A stretch of 64,000 nt of DNA from Fulvimarina pelagi HTCC2506 (lineage in GTDB: Bacteria; Pseudomonadota; Alphaproteobacteria; Rhizobiales; Rhizobiaceae), in the NCBI RefSeq assembly GCF_000153705.1, contig NZ_DS022273.1, forward strand, positions 25,910-89,909. Direction: 5' to 3'. Below the pieces are notes generated by a model. It was given only the letters and a program-made list of their open reading frames with translations, had not been told where the DNA came from and searched no databases. A program made the translations under genes and the position numbers. Shown here piece after piece: positions 52,265 through 61,732 of the stretch (positions within the stretch are counted from its first letter, which is position 1; the number at the start of each line of letters is the position of its first letter).

Positions 52265-52583
52265 GACAACGATCTCCTTGAATTTCGGTAGTAGGAAAGA
52301 CGGGCAGTGCGGCCGCCCGGTGGCTGAAGCAGGCGGCGTTGAGCTGAGCGAAAGGCAAAACGACAAGGGGGCGAGCGCAGTCCGGCTCGGACATTCGTCA
52401 AGCGATCGATGGGGACGCCCGTAGATCCGAGCCGCGCAATCGATCCAGGCCTTCGCGGCGGCACTCGCACCGGGATTGATCCGATCCCAAGCGATGCGGC
52501 GACCGGGGCGAGACCGGACGCTTGACGCGATCCTCGGCCCCGGAGCCTCTTCAGGCGGCGTGCGCGAGTTTGCTGGACAACGT
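52265..52583. other. Intergenic region, nothing supported
   Basis: 319 bases between the SNO-type helicase (stop at 52584) and the Toprim gene. No gene or clear structure; promoter of the Toprim gene expected. Confidence 0.35.
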
Positions 52584-55500
52584 CTACAACCCTCGTAGAG
52601 GAAACCGCTCCAGCACGCGTTCCAGCGCTACCCTATCGCCGAGGGGCACAAATAGCCTCGTCTTCCACTGGATGATCTCCGTCATGCAGCCGAGGTTCTT
52701 GAGGAGCGGCAGATGCGCCGGATCGAAACCGATCACCTCCATCCGGTTCGCGTTCATCACCCGCGAGCGGCGAAGCGCCATGTCCCCCAGAAGGGGGATG
52801 CTCGTTCCACGCTGCATGACCGCCTCTTCGATCTCTTCCGGCTTCAGCGCGATCTTGGCGCCTTTCGAAAGCCCGAGATTATCGAACACCGCCCCGAGCT
52901 GGTCGGTGGTCACCATGCGACCGATGACGCGCTCGCCGGTCTCCGTCTGCAGCCGGTAGACCCGGCAGTTCTCCTCCGGCAGCCGGTCCCAGATCGGCAG
53001 GAGCAGCCCGGAGATGATCGTCAGGGTCGACGTCGAGAACTCGGGGATGCCCGTCGTCTCGGCCTCCCACGCCGCCTGGAACGCGTCAGGCTCGACCGGC
53101 GTCCAGTGCGAGGCCTTCATCTCGATCAGGGTCATGGACTCCGAGCCCATCGGTCTGACAAGCCGGACCCGCTCGACGATCCCGCCATCGTCGCCCATCA
53201 GCGCCGAAGCTGGAACCTCGACCGCCGCGCGGCCCGATTGCTCGTTGACGAGAAGCCGAGAACGGTTCTCGCCTCGGCTCATATCCATGGCCTCGTCGAT
53301 GCTCATCGGCGTATTGCGGTGGACCGCCTCGATGGTCAGCGCCGTCGTCGTCGCGCCGGAGGCGTCCTCGTAGATCACTTTGCGGTCTGTCACGGTGAAA
53401 CGCTCGGCCTTCAGCGTTTCGAGGCCGATGTCGTATGTCCCGCCGGCAATCGCCGCCTCGACGATATCGGAGAGGATGCCGGTGAAGGCCTCGAAGACCG
53501 CGTTCTGCATTTCGATAGTGAGCGCCAGACAGCGATTCAGGAACCGCTGGATCGGCGGCAGGTCATCCCGCAGCGTGCCGTCGTCACCGGTGAGTTCCAG
53601 ACTCGTCATCGTCTCGAAGCGCTCCAGCGAACAGGCCTCGATGCGACCGGCATGGACCGCGGCGAAGAAACGGCGGTGCGCGGCCCGTGCATAGGGGCTT
53701 TCAAGATTGTCCTCGGCCCGGAACATCCCCTGCCCGCCGGTCTGGCGCTGGCCTCTTGTGATCGCGCCGAGCGTGTCGAGCCGCCGGGCGATGGTCGACA
53801 GAAACCGCTTCTCGCCCTTCACATTCGTCGCCACGGGCCGGAACAACGGTGGCTGCGCCTGGTTCGTCCGGTGCGTGCGACCGAGCCCCTGGATCGCATT
53901 GTCGGCGCGCCAGCCGGGTTCGAGCAGATAGTGGACCCGAATCCTCTGGTTCTTCGCGCCGAGATCGGCATGGTAGGATCGGCCCGTCCCGCCGGCGTCG
54001 GAGAAGATGAGGATGCGCTTGTCATCGTCCATGAAGCTTTGCGTTTCGGCGATGTTCGACGAGGCCGGACGCTTTTCGACCTTGAGCTGGCCGTCTGTCG
54101 TCCGCACCACGCGCCGCGAGCGGCCCGTCACTTCCGCCACCGCATCCGTTCCGAAGCGCCAGATCAGCTGATCGAGGGCTCCCTGGACAGGGGCGAGACT
54201 GCCGAGCTTTTCAATCATGGCATCGCGCCGCGCGACCGCCTCCCGGCAGAGAACCGGATTGCCCGCCTCGTCGATGGCCGGGCGGGAATGAAGATTGCCA
54301 TCCTCGTCCGTGAACGGCTCGAACAGCTGGACGGGGAAGGAATGTCGGAGATAGTCGAGGACGTATTCGCGCGGCGTCACGTCGAGCTGGATGTCGTGCC
54401 ATTCCGACGCCGGGATTTCGGCAAGCCGGCGCTCGAGCAACGCCTCCGAGGTCGAGACGATCTGAACGACGGCCGAATGGCCCGCCTCGAGGTCCGCTTG
54501 GATCGCCGGAATGAGTGACGGGCACTTCATGGCTGAGATCAGATGCTGGAAGAAGCGCTGCTTGTTCGATTCGAAAGCTGACCTGGCCGCCGATTTGGCC
54601 TGCGCATTCAGCGTTCCCTCGTCCGAGGTGACGCCGGAGGTGAGAAGCGCGGCGTCCAGATGATTGTGAATGAGCTGGAAGGCTTCGGCATAGCTGTCGT
54701 AGATCGCGATCTGGCTCTGAGACAGATCATGAACGAGCATATCGTATTCGACGCCGGCGTAAGAAACCGACCGCGCCATGTAAAGACCGAGCGCTTTCAG
54801 ATCGCGGCTGATCACCTCCATGGCGGCGATCCCGCCCGCCTCCATCGCCGAGACGAACAAGGCCCGGGTCACGAACGGAAAGTCGCCGGTGCCCCAGAGA
54901 CCGAGCCGGCTGGCATAGGCGAGATTGCTCACTTCTGTCGCACCCGTCGCCGAAACGTAGACCACCCGCGCTCCGGGGACCGCGTTCTGCAGGTCGAGAC
55001 CAGCCTTGCCCTGCTGCGAGGGTTTCTTGTCACCACGCTCGGACTTGCCGCCGGCAGCGTTCGCCATGGCGTGCGCCTCGTCGAAGGCGATGACGCCGTC
55101 GAAACCCTCGCCGAGCCAGTCTGTCAGTTGGGCGAGCCGGCTCGTCTTGGTGACGGTGCCGATCGTCCGCTCGGCCGTTCGCAGCGTAGCGTAGGTGACG
55201 AACAGGATGCCGGCGGACATCGCAATCTCCGCGCCCTGCTTGAACTTTGGGAGCGCGACGATGTCGGACGCTGCTCCGCCGAGTGCGATCCAGTCGCGGC
55301 GGGCGTCCTCAATCAGCTTGTCGGACTTCGAGAGCCAGACCGCCTTGCGGCGACCCTTCAGCCAGTTGTCCATGATGATGCCGGCGACCTGACGGCCCTT
55401 GCCGCAGCCCGTTCCGTCACCGAGGAACCAGCCGCGCCGGAGTTTGGCGCCCTCGCCTTCGCTCGCTGCGATAAGCTCGCCGGTCTCGGTGTCACGTTTC

Positions 55501-57092
55501 CAGAAGCCGGAGAGAAAGCCCGAATGCGCTTCGCCGGCATAGACGACGCTCTCGATCTGGGCATCGGACAGAATGCCGTCGCGGATGAGATGCGCGGGAA
55601 CCTTCGGTCGATAGGACGGGACGGGCGGCGCGACGGAGGCCATCGCCGCCGACTGGACGAGCGTCGTCGGATGCGGCTTCGCGCCCTCGATCGTGATCGC
55701 CTGGACCTCGTAGGCCTCGTAGAGCGAGGCGGTCAGCTGATCCGCGTTCGGGCTCCAGTCGCGCGAAGTGTAGGCGACATCGATAATGTCGCGATCACCG
55801 GGGGCGATGGCGGTTTTGGACTTGCCCGGCGATCTGGTCGCTTCATTCCGCGCGGTCGCAGACTGAGACAGCGCGCCGCTCGAACTACGAGTTGTCGACC
55901 AAAGCGGGGGTTGTCCGGAGGCATCCGGTTTGGAACGACCCTGGTCAGCAGACGGCGAAGACGAAGCCGGACGCGCTACGCAGCTTCCACCCACACCGAC
56001 GAGACGCGGCGGACAAGACGTCTGCACCATCGCCAGAAGGTCGAACGCGCAGTCCGCTTTTCGCTGAAGACCGTTGAAGCGCGTCGGATCCTCGGCCGGT
56101 CCCTTGTCGATGACGGTGAGCCGCGTTTCGATCGTCGTCCCGTGCGGGGCGAAGACTTTGCCCGCGATCCCGGCGGAGAAGACGACGCGGCCGATCGTCT
56201 GAAGATCGCGAAAGGTCTCGCGCCAGGCCGGATTGTCGGGGTTAAAACTCTCGCCCGTGATCGCGACCAGCCGTCCGTCGGGCTGAAGCCGTTGCAGAGC
56301 CGAGCGGATGTGCCGTGCGGTCGTTCCCTTCATCCGCCTCGCAATGCCGGGTGTCGACGAGAAGGGCGGGTTCATGAGAACGAGCGACGGGGTCATATGG
56401 GCGTCCAGACGGTCATGGATCGCCGCGGCGTCGAATCGTGTGACCCGATCGACGTTGAGCGTCGCCTTCAAAAGCTTCGCGCGCAGATCGGAATACTCGT
56501 TGAGGATGAGCGCGGCGCCGGCGGTCCTCGCGAACACCGCCATCATGGCTGTGCCGGCAGAGGGTTCGAGAACGGTATCGCTTGATAGGATTCCTGCTGC
56601 CTGAGCGGCGACGAAGGCGAGCGGCAGCGGCGTCGAGAACTGCTGGCGCTTCTTACTCTCCTCACTACGCCGAGTCTGCGTCGGGCAGATATCAGCAACC
56701 GCCGCCAGCATTTGAAGAACGATGCGCGCAGTTTCCTGGGGATCGTCCTTGGCGCGGTACCGCGCCTGGCGCTGCATGACGGCGTCGTACTTCAGGACAA
56801 ACAGAACCTGCGCCGTCTCGACCGCCTCGTAGGCGTCCTTCCAGACCCAGAACCCTTCCGCGTCCGTGCCGCCGAACGCCGCCTCCATCGCGGCCCTCAG
56901 CCCGCGCCCGTCGATCCGTGTCCCAGCTTCGAGAGACGTGAGAAGCGATTGCGCGGCGTCGACGATCGCAAGGTAATTCGTCGGTCGCGCCGTCACTCCG
57001 GCGTCTGTGCCGCCGATCAGGTCGGCGGACGCCTCAGTGAAAGCGAACAGGGACGGCGTTTGAAAGAGGTCGACATTGGATGTGAGGCTCAT
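52584..57092 (-). CDS. Giant methyltransferase-helicase (strawberry-notch type)
   Basis: 1502 residues. N-terminal ~130-350: N6-adenine methyltransferase-like fold with QQFSTPLPLAF, VLEPSAGTAMM (SAM loop) and LVLMNPPFSS (catalytic NPPF). Middle ~480-800: strawberry-notch ATPase with GDGTGCGKGRQVAG, DEAH box AFDEAHAMAN and YVSATGATEV. C-terminal helicase domain with LIFSDAGGTGRSYH and IQGLGRTHRTNQAQ. Plasmid-borne relatives are thought to protect or process incoming DNA (anti-restriction). Complete, no frameshift. Confidence 0.9.
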   Translation of the reverse strand: MSLTSNVDLFQTPSLFAFTEASADLIGGTDAGVTARPTNYLAIVDAAQSLLTSLEAGTRIDGRGLRAAMEAAFGGTDAEGFWVWKDAYEAVETAQVLFVLKYDAVMQRQARYRAKDDPQETARIVLQMLAAVADICPTQTRRSEESKKRQQFSTPLPLAFVAAQAAGILSSDTVLEPSAGTAMMAVFARTAGAALILNEYSDLRAKLLKATLNVDRVTRFDAAAIHDRLDAHMTPSLVLMNPPFSSTPGIARRMKGTTARHIRSALQRLQPDGRLVAITGESFNPDNPAWRETFRDLQTIGRVVFSAGIAGKVFAPHGTTIETRLTVIDKGPAEDPTRFNGLQRKADCAFDLLAMVQTSCPPRLVGVGGSCVARPASSSPSADQGRSKPDASGQPPLWSTTRSSSGALSQSATARNEATRSPGKSKTAIAPGDRDIIDVAYTSRDWSPNADQLTASLYEAYEVQAITIEGAKPHPTTLVQSAAMASVAPPVPSYRPKVPAHLIRDGILSDAQIESVVYAGEAHSGFLSGFWKRDTETGELIAASEGEGAKLRRGWFLGDGTGCGKGRQVAGIIMDNWLKGRRKAVWLSKSDKLIEDARRDWIALGGAASDIVALPKFKQGAEIAMSAGILFVTYATLRTAERTIGTVTKTSRLAQLTDWLGEGFDGVIAFDEAHAMANAAGGKSERGDKKPSQQGKAGLDLQNAVPGARVVYVSATGATEVSNLAYASRLGLWGTGDFPFVTRALFVSAMEAGGIAAMEVISRDLKALGLYMARSVSYAGVEYDMLVHDLSQSQIAIYDSYAEAFQLIHNHLDAALLTSGVTSDEGTLNAQAKSAARSAFESNKQRFFQHLISAMKCPSLIPAIQADLEAGHSAVVQIVSTSEALLERRLAEIPASEWHDIQLDVTPREYVLDYLRHSFPVQLFEPFTDEDGNLHSRPAIDEAGNPVLCREAVARRDAMIEKLGSLAPVQGALDQLIWRFGTDAVAEVTGRSRRVVRTTDGQLKVEKRPASSNIAETQSFMDDDKRILIFSDAGGTGRSYHADLGAKNQRIRVHYLLEPGWRADNAIQGLGRTHRTNQAQPPLFRPVATNVKGEKRFLSTIARRLDTLGAITRGQRQTGGQGMFRAEDNLESPYARAAHRRFFAAVHAGRIEACSLERFETMTSLELTGDDGTLRDDLPPIQRFLNRCLALTIEMQNAVFEAFTGILSDIVEAAIAGGTYDIGLETLKAERFTVTDRKVIYEDASGATTTALTIEAVHRNTPMSIDEAMDMSRGENRSRLLVNEQSGRAAVEVPASALMGDDGGIVERVRLVRPMGSESMTLIEMKASHWTPVEPDAFQAAWEAETTGIPEFSTSTLTIISGLLLPIWDRLPEENCRVYRLQTETGERVIGRMVTTDQLGAVFDNLGLSKGAKIALKPEEIEEAVMQRGTSIPLLGDMALRRSRVMNANRMEVIGFDPAHLPLLKNLGCMTEIIQWKTRLFVPLGDRVALERVLERFPLRGL

Positions 57093-57594
57093 CGAAAGGC
57101 TCCAATCGGGTCAAGGTTTCCGCCCTCCCCTCGGATCTCTCTCGACCCCTCGGAAGGCTCGCCTTCCCGGCCCTCTCTCTTCCACTTCAAGGGTTCGCCT
57201 CGCTGCGACGACCACTGAATCCGAGCGATGGTTCTTCGTTTGCCTTCCGCTCTGCCAGCGCCAGCACGACAAGAGGCGATGACTTTCGCCATCGCCTCTT
57301 CAGGCCACGGTGTGTGGCAAGCTGTTCGGTTTCGATCGGGTTGAACGTGAGCGGTCGTCCGCCGCAGTGTCGATGCGTCTTCGAAGTGGTCCGAAGGAAG
57401 CCGTCCGCATCAGTGGACCCGCCTGTCTCGCATCTCCTCCGGCAGGAAGGAGCGTCCGTCGCAAGACAGGTTCCGGTGGTCAGGCAGTGCCGCTCGTCAC
57501 GCACAAGGTGGCGAGACGCCGATCGATCATCGCCCAAAGTCAGAACCGCGTCCGGCTCCGATGTTTCGAGCGATGACGAGAACTGCAGCTGCGG
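57093..57594. other. Intergenic region with a perfect 11-base hairpin
   Basis: 502 bases between the ParB-like gene and the helicase. AAGAGGCGATG (57271-57281) and CATCGCCTCTT (57290-57300) form a perfect stem with an 8-base loop, maybe a terminator for the upstream gene or an RNA element. A possible TTG-start ORF (57537-57187) has no recognisable features and is not called. Confidence 0.45.
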
Positions 57595-60093
57595 TCAGGC
57601 CGCTCGGCCGATTTCGCTCAGGAACGCGGGCAGGGCAATCTCCTCGTCCAACCCATCGTCAGGACTGTCATCACGGACTTCGAGATCGGCGCGTGTTTTG
57701 ACGGCACTAGGCTTTTCGCTATTCCGCTGATGCGGCTTGGTTGGATGCTCGCCAACCAGGACATCATCATCGACGTCGATCTGAGCTCCGCCGTCGACCG
57801 ACGCGCCAGCCTCGATTGTGGGCCCATGGCCGCATCGCACCGAGGTAGCCGGCGTGGCTGGACTGGGCACCGCGACGTACAGGGACGATTCACACATCCG
57901 AGCTCCGTCCTCTTCGTTGGGCGAAAAAGCATCCTGATCGGCCACTAAGGAAACCGGCCCTACGCCTCTTTCGTCGCCCTTTTCCGCAAACCCCATGCCG
58001 GCAGGAAGCCAACGCGCGGTCTTCGCCGCGATGTCCGGCGCCAAGCCTGCCCGCGCCGTGCCTTCATTCGAGAAAGCGCCTTCCATCACCTCGGCGAGGA
58101 ACGCCTTCTTGTCGCCGGCGTGCCGGTCGGCGAATGGCTCACCGATCATGGCGCGGATCGTTTCGAGCGAAGCGTCCTTCTTCACCCGCCCGAAATAGTC
58201 CGAGGCCGTCGGCCGCCAGTGTGCCGCTACATCGACCTTCATCCGCTCACCAGCAGATTCCACGACCGGATCGGCGCTGTGATTGATGGCGAGCTGCTGG
58301 ATGAGGCCATGGGCCGTCGCAAAGGCGAATAGCGCCTGCTTCTCGTCAGCTGACAGCGCGCAGAGCGCGGCGAAGTCGTCCGGCTTCGGAAGGCCCATCC
58401 AGTCCAACTTGAGCTCGGACTTCTGCTTCTTCAGCATTCGCTCCGCCTTCGTCCCCGACAGATGATCGCGGGAGCCCTGCGTCATCGCCGGTCGCAGCGA
58501 GACATCGATTGGCCTCGCTCGATAGCCGATCCCAAAGACTTCGAGGCACATCGAATACAGCACGAGGTCGAAGGCGGTTTCGAAGTCGGCGGAAAGGTGG
58601 GCTTGCAAGATCTGATGGCGGGTTGCCCGAAGATCGTCGGCGAGCGCTGCCGAAAAGCCGGCCTCCTTCAGCCTCGCCGCGGCGGGCGAAGGTTCGAACG
58701 TCGGTGCGTCAGGCGATCCTCCGACGAGATTGCGCGGCGGTTCGATGCGCAGTCCGGTCCGTCTCGATCGTTGGAGGGGCTCACCGTCTAGACCGTCGTC
58801 CACATCATCAAGCTCTTCACCCCGAAAGTTTGTCTCGATCCGATGGTTTGCAATCCTTGTCTCCCCGGTCGTCGCCGCCGCCGCGAGCGCATCGTCATTT
58901 GGTGCTGACAGCTCTTCTGAGTCTTCTTCGTCCGGCATGTCCTCAAGCCGCACCAGGCCAGCCTCGAACCTGATTTCCCCGGCCCAGTCGAGCGTGACGA
59001 TCCCGCCCGCGATGACCTTCGCTTCGTCGGAATAAGCGTCCTCGACCGACGCGATCTCATCTTCGATCTCGTCGAGCCTTTCCGTGAACTGGTCGTGCTC
59101 GGCGAGGTCGTCGTCGGACGGCTCTTCGAGGTCGGAGAGCTCTTTCAGACGCGCTTCGATCGCATCGCGCTCCGCAGCCAGCGCTCGATCGATCTCCTTC
59201 GCTTCAGGATAGACCCGCCCATAGGCTCGAAGCGCCTGCCAGGGGATATCGAGCATGACGTCCACCCACTTCCAGTCGGCGCGCAACGTCTCGGCATGTT
59301 CCTCCAGTGTCTCGATCGCCAGCGCCTGTAGCCGGACGGGATCGTCGAACCAGACGGCATGACCATTCTCGTCATCGCTGAAGAGATCGCGGGTCACCGA
59401 ACCGCCGTCTGCTTCATAGGCTTCGACACCGACGAAGCGGGCAAGCCGCGAATGGCCCGGCATATGGGTTTCGGTGAGATGCCGCCTCACTGGATAGGAT
59501 GCCGAGCTGCTGTGACCAAGGGTGGGTTCAATCAGGGCGAACACTTCGCGCTGGCGATCGTGGCAGTCGGTCAGGGTGAACGCCATCAGCGTATCGAGCG
59601 TGATCGTTCCGGATCGATAGTGATCGACGAGCTCCGGCGCGATCGCGGCCAGCTTCATGCGTTTGCGAACACGTGTCACGCTGACGCCGAAGCGTCGGGC
59701 GACGTCCTCCGCACTGGCGCCGCCCTCGATCAGCGATGCAAATGCCTCGAATTCGTCGGCAGGATGCATCGCGACGCGGACGACGTTTTCGGCGAGCGAG
59801 ACCTCGAAGGCGGCCTTCTGATCATCGACGAGACACGGAACGAGCACGCTCGGCGAAACCGCTCCCTTCGAAGCAAGCACTTGCAGCGCCTTCAGCCGCC
59901 GACCGCCGGAATGAACGAGGTATCGGTCATCTTCGCCGCTTCGAACGACGCCGAGGTTCTGCTTGAGGCCGTGCGCCAGGATCGAGGCTTCGAGTTCGGC
60001 GTCTTCGGACGCACTCGGTTTCGCCTTGCGAACGTTCTGCGATGACAGCGACAGCTCCGAGAGCGGGATGTTGCGGATTTCGGTGGGGGTCAT
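57595..60093 (-). CDS. Large ParB-like nuclease/partition-type protein
   Basis: 832 residues from ATG 60093 (GGAGG upstream). N-terminal ParB/sulfiredoxin domain: RNIPLSELSLSSQNVRKAKP, YLVHSGGRRLKALQVL, VSLAENVVRVAMHPADEFEA, then a KorB-like HTH (SAEDVARRFGVSVTRVRKRM). The rest is long, acidic, helical, and ends in a low-complexity region. Much bigger than plasmid ParB (~330), so not a simple partition protein; often near SNO and Toprim genes in the same order as here. Confidence 0.88.
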   Translation of the reverse strand: MTPTEIRNIPLSELSLSSQNVRKAKPSASEDAELEASILAHGLKQNLGVVRSGEDDRYLVHSGGRRLKALQVLASKGAVSPSVLVPCLVDDQKAAFEVSLAENVVRVAMHPADEFEAFASLIEGGASAEDVARRFGVSVTRVRKRMKLAAIAPELVDHYRSGTITLDTLMAFTLTDCHDRQREVFALIEPTLGHSSSASYPVRRHLTETHMPGHSRLARFVGVEAYEADGGSVTRDLFSDDENGHAVWFDDPVRLQALAIETLEEHAETLRADWKWVDVMLDIPWQALRAYGRVYPEAKEIDRALAAERDAIEARLKELSDLEEPSDDDLAEHDQFTERLDEIEDEIASVEDAYSDEAKVIAGGIVTLDWAGEIRFEAGLVRLEDMPDEEDSEELSAPNDDALAAAATTGETRIANHRIETNFRGEELDDVDDGLDGEPLQRSRRTGLRIEPPRNLVGGSPDAPTFEPSPAAARLKEAGFSAALADDLRATRHQILQAHLSADFETAFDLVLYSMCLEVFGIGYRARPIDVSLRPAMTQGSRDHLSGTKAERMLKKQKSELKLDWMGLPKPDDFAALCALSADEKQALFAFATAHGLIQQLAINHSADPVVESAGERMKVDVAAHWRPTASDYFGRVKKDASLETIRAMIGEPFADRHAGDKKAFLAEVMEGAFSNEGTARAGLAPDIAAKTARWLPAGMGFAEKGDERGVGPVSLVADQDAFSPNEEDGARMCESSLYVAVPSPATPATSVRCGHGPTIEAGASVDGGAQIDVDDDVLVGEHPTKPHQRNSEKPSAVKTRADLEVRDDSPDDGLDEEIALPAFLSEIGRAA

Positions 60094-60322
60094 GGAGACG
60101 AACCTCCTTGCGACGGACCGGACAAGCCTCTCTCGTCCTTCAAAACACGTCACACCCCTCCCCCTGACTTTTCCTCTTTCCAGCCGAACGAACGGCCGCA
60201 GCGATGACGCCCAGAAAGGCCGCCAGACGCGCTTCCAAACGACCGACGCGTGAAATCGCTGCTCGACCTCAATATGCTTATCGAAGAGCCGTTACGGCCT
60301 GTCGCGCGGCTAATTCCGGCGG

Positions 60323-61246
60323 TCAATCGCTCGCTGCGAAAGTTGCCCTATCAATTTTTCGAAGGCCATTTGAATCCGAGCAAGAGGAATCATTATGAGT
60401 TTGGTTTTTGGATGACAGAAGTGTCACCCCTCTATTTCCAACGACCCTTGTCTGATCGGTGCCCAGTCCGTCATCCGAATCCAACGCCGCCGCCCTCCCT
60501 TGCCCCGCTTCGCCAGTCGCAAACGGCATGAACGGTACGATCGGCTTCAGTCCGACACTTTCGCCGAGCCAGGCGCCCAGCTTCTTCAAGTTCGAGTAGA
60601 ACGGCATCACTTTCTCGGTGATCGTCAGGACAAGCCCGAGATGCAGGCCGCGATGGTCCGCCCGCGTGCGCGTCGTCACATAACCGCATCGCTCGAGATC
60701 GCGCAGGTACCGGGTGATCGAGCGCGTCGAGCGGCTCAGGATTGCAGCGAGCGTTCCCTTGGTCGTCTGGGTCTCCCTCCCCTTCCCCGCACGCGCGCGG
60801 ATCACCTGGAGAAGCGCTTTCGCCTGCGGCGTCAGCCGGTCGTCGCGCGCCGCCGTCGTCGCCATCGGATTGGCATACTGCCGGCTTTCGTTCGGTTCGG
60901 GACGCGTTTCGCGGGGCCGTGCAACGGGTGGTCTGGGCTTTCCCGGCGCGCCGTGCATCAGGCGAACGGGCTTGATCGGCTTTTCGGCAAGAGCGCCGAT
61001 CTTTGCCGACCGCCGTTGCGCCTCCGCAAACGAGATCTGTCCCTCGCGGAACGAACGCCAGATTTCCGCCCGAGCCGCAAAACTAGGATGCGGAATGCTG
61101 GAAGCCGCACTGCCGTCCCCTTCCAGTTCTTCGTGCGGACGGACCGCAAGATCGAACAGGTCGCAGTTTTGCGTTCCCATATGCTGATGATCGGCAAGAG
61201 GGTTCGAGCCTGGACAAAAGTCCGAGCGAAAGTGTTCGGTGGCCAT
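60323..61246 (-). CDS. Winged-helix DNA-binding protein
   Basis: 307 residues from ATG 61246 (AGGAAAG site). Middle part: LTPQAKALLQVIRARAGKGR, TTKGTLAAILSRSTRSITRY, LRDLERCGYVTTRTRADHRG is a MarR/HTH-like winged helix. N-terminus and tail are polar. It resembles plasmid helix-turn-helix proteins encoded opposite repA; it could regulate replication or be an accessory initiator. Gap 60094-60322 has no gene. Confidence 0.65.
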   Translation of the reverse strand: MATEHFRSDFCPGSNPLADHQHMGTQNCDLFDLAVRPHEELEGDGSAASSIPHPSFAARAEIWRSFREGQISFAEAQRRSAKIGALAEKPIKPVRLMHGAPGKPRPPVARPRETRPEPNESRQYANPMATTAARDDRLTPQAKALLQVIRARAGKGRETQTTKGTLAAILSRSTRSITRYLRDLERCGYVTTRTRADHRGLHLGLVLTITEKVMPFYSNLKKLGAWLGESVGLKPIVPFMPFATGEAGQGRAAALDSDDGLGTDQTRVVGNRGVTLLSSKNQTHNDSSCSDSNGLRKIDRATFAASD

Positions 61247-61301
61247 CGTTCTTTCCTTGCGCGAGGCAAAAAATTCCCGTGGCGGCAAACCGCGATTTTC
61301 A

Positions 61302-61392
61302 TTGACGATGTCGGTGAAAGGGCCTATTCAGAATTCAACCACGATATTCAGATCAGGTCCCAGGCGGCTCCCGCTTCGGGGCCTTTTCTTTT
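61302..61392 (+). ncRNA. Candidate small RNA or repA attenuator
   Basis: TTGACG (61302-61307), 17 bases, TATTCA (61325-61330) form a sigma70-like promoter. About 55 bases on, GGC-CCCG / CGGG-GCC (61366-61383, one bulged T) followed by TTTTCTTTT (61384-61392) is a good intrinsic terminator. This gives a ~55-base transcript from ~61337. It lies upstream of repA on the same strand. Remainder of 61247-61732 has no gene; see next entry. Confidence 0.55.
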
Positions 61393-61438
61393 GCCGATCG
61401 CATCTCCTCGTGTGACGCCCCGCCCGGGGTCTAGCTTC

Positions 61439-61474
61439 GGTTCGTTCAGCTGCGCTAATGCAGCTATTCGAAAC
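61439..61474. promoter_or_regulatory. Imperfect palindrome upstream of repA
   Basis: AGCTGC (61448-61453) and GCAGCT (61460-61465), with partly matching flanks (TTCG outward on one side, CGAA on the other), about 270 bases before repA. A RepA operator or RepB site (parS) is possible; not proven. Confidence 0.35.
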
Positions 61475-61732
61475 CGCCCTCGTCGAAGCGAGGACAGACT
61501 TCGTCTCCGACACCCACGCATAACCAGCTGGTGCCGCATCTGGCCGCTGCCGATGCTCCCGCCCTTCCAAGCCTCAGGAGAATTTCGGCAAGGCCCCTCG
61601 CCTGCCGCACGCGGCTTCGCCTAACCTGTGCGAAGCTGAATGCGACTCGGCTGAGTCTCTCGTAAAGCCTAGCGGTAACTCGAAGCTGACGCTATAGAGC
61701 GCCAAAGCAAAGTTTTTCCGTCAGGAGACAGC

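Noticed and set aside
57187..57537. 116-residue leftward ORF before the helicase
   Set aside because: TTG start, spans the perfect hairpin, no recognisable motif.
60323..61246. RepC initiator
   Set aside because: It has a winged helix but lies on the opposite strand upstream of repA; true repC follows repB outside the window.
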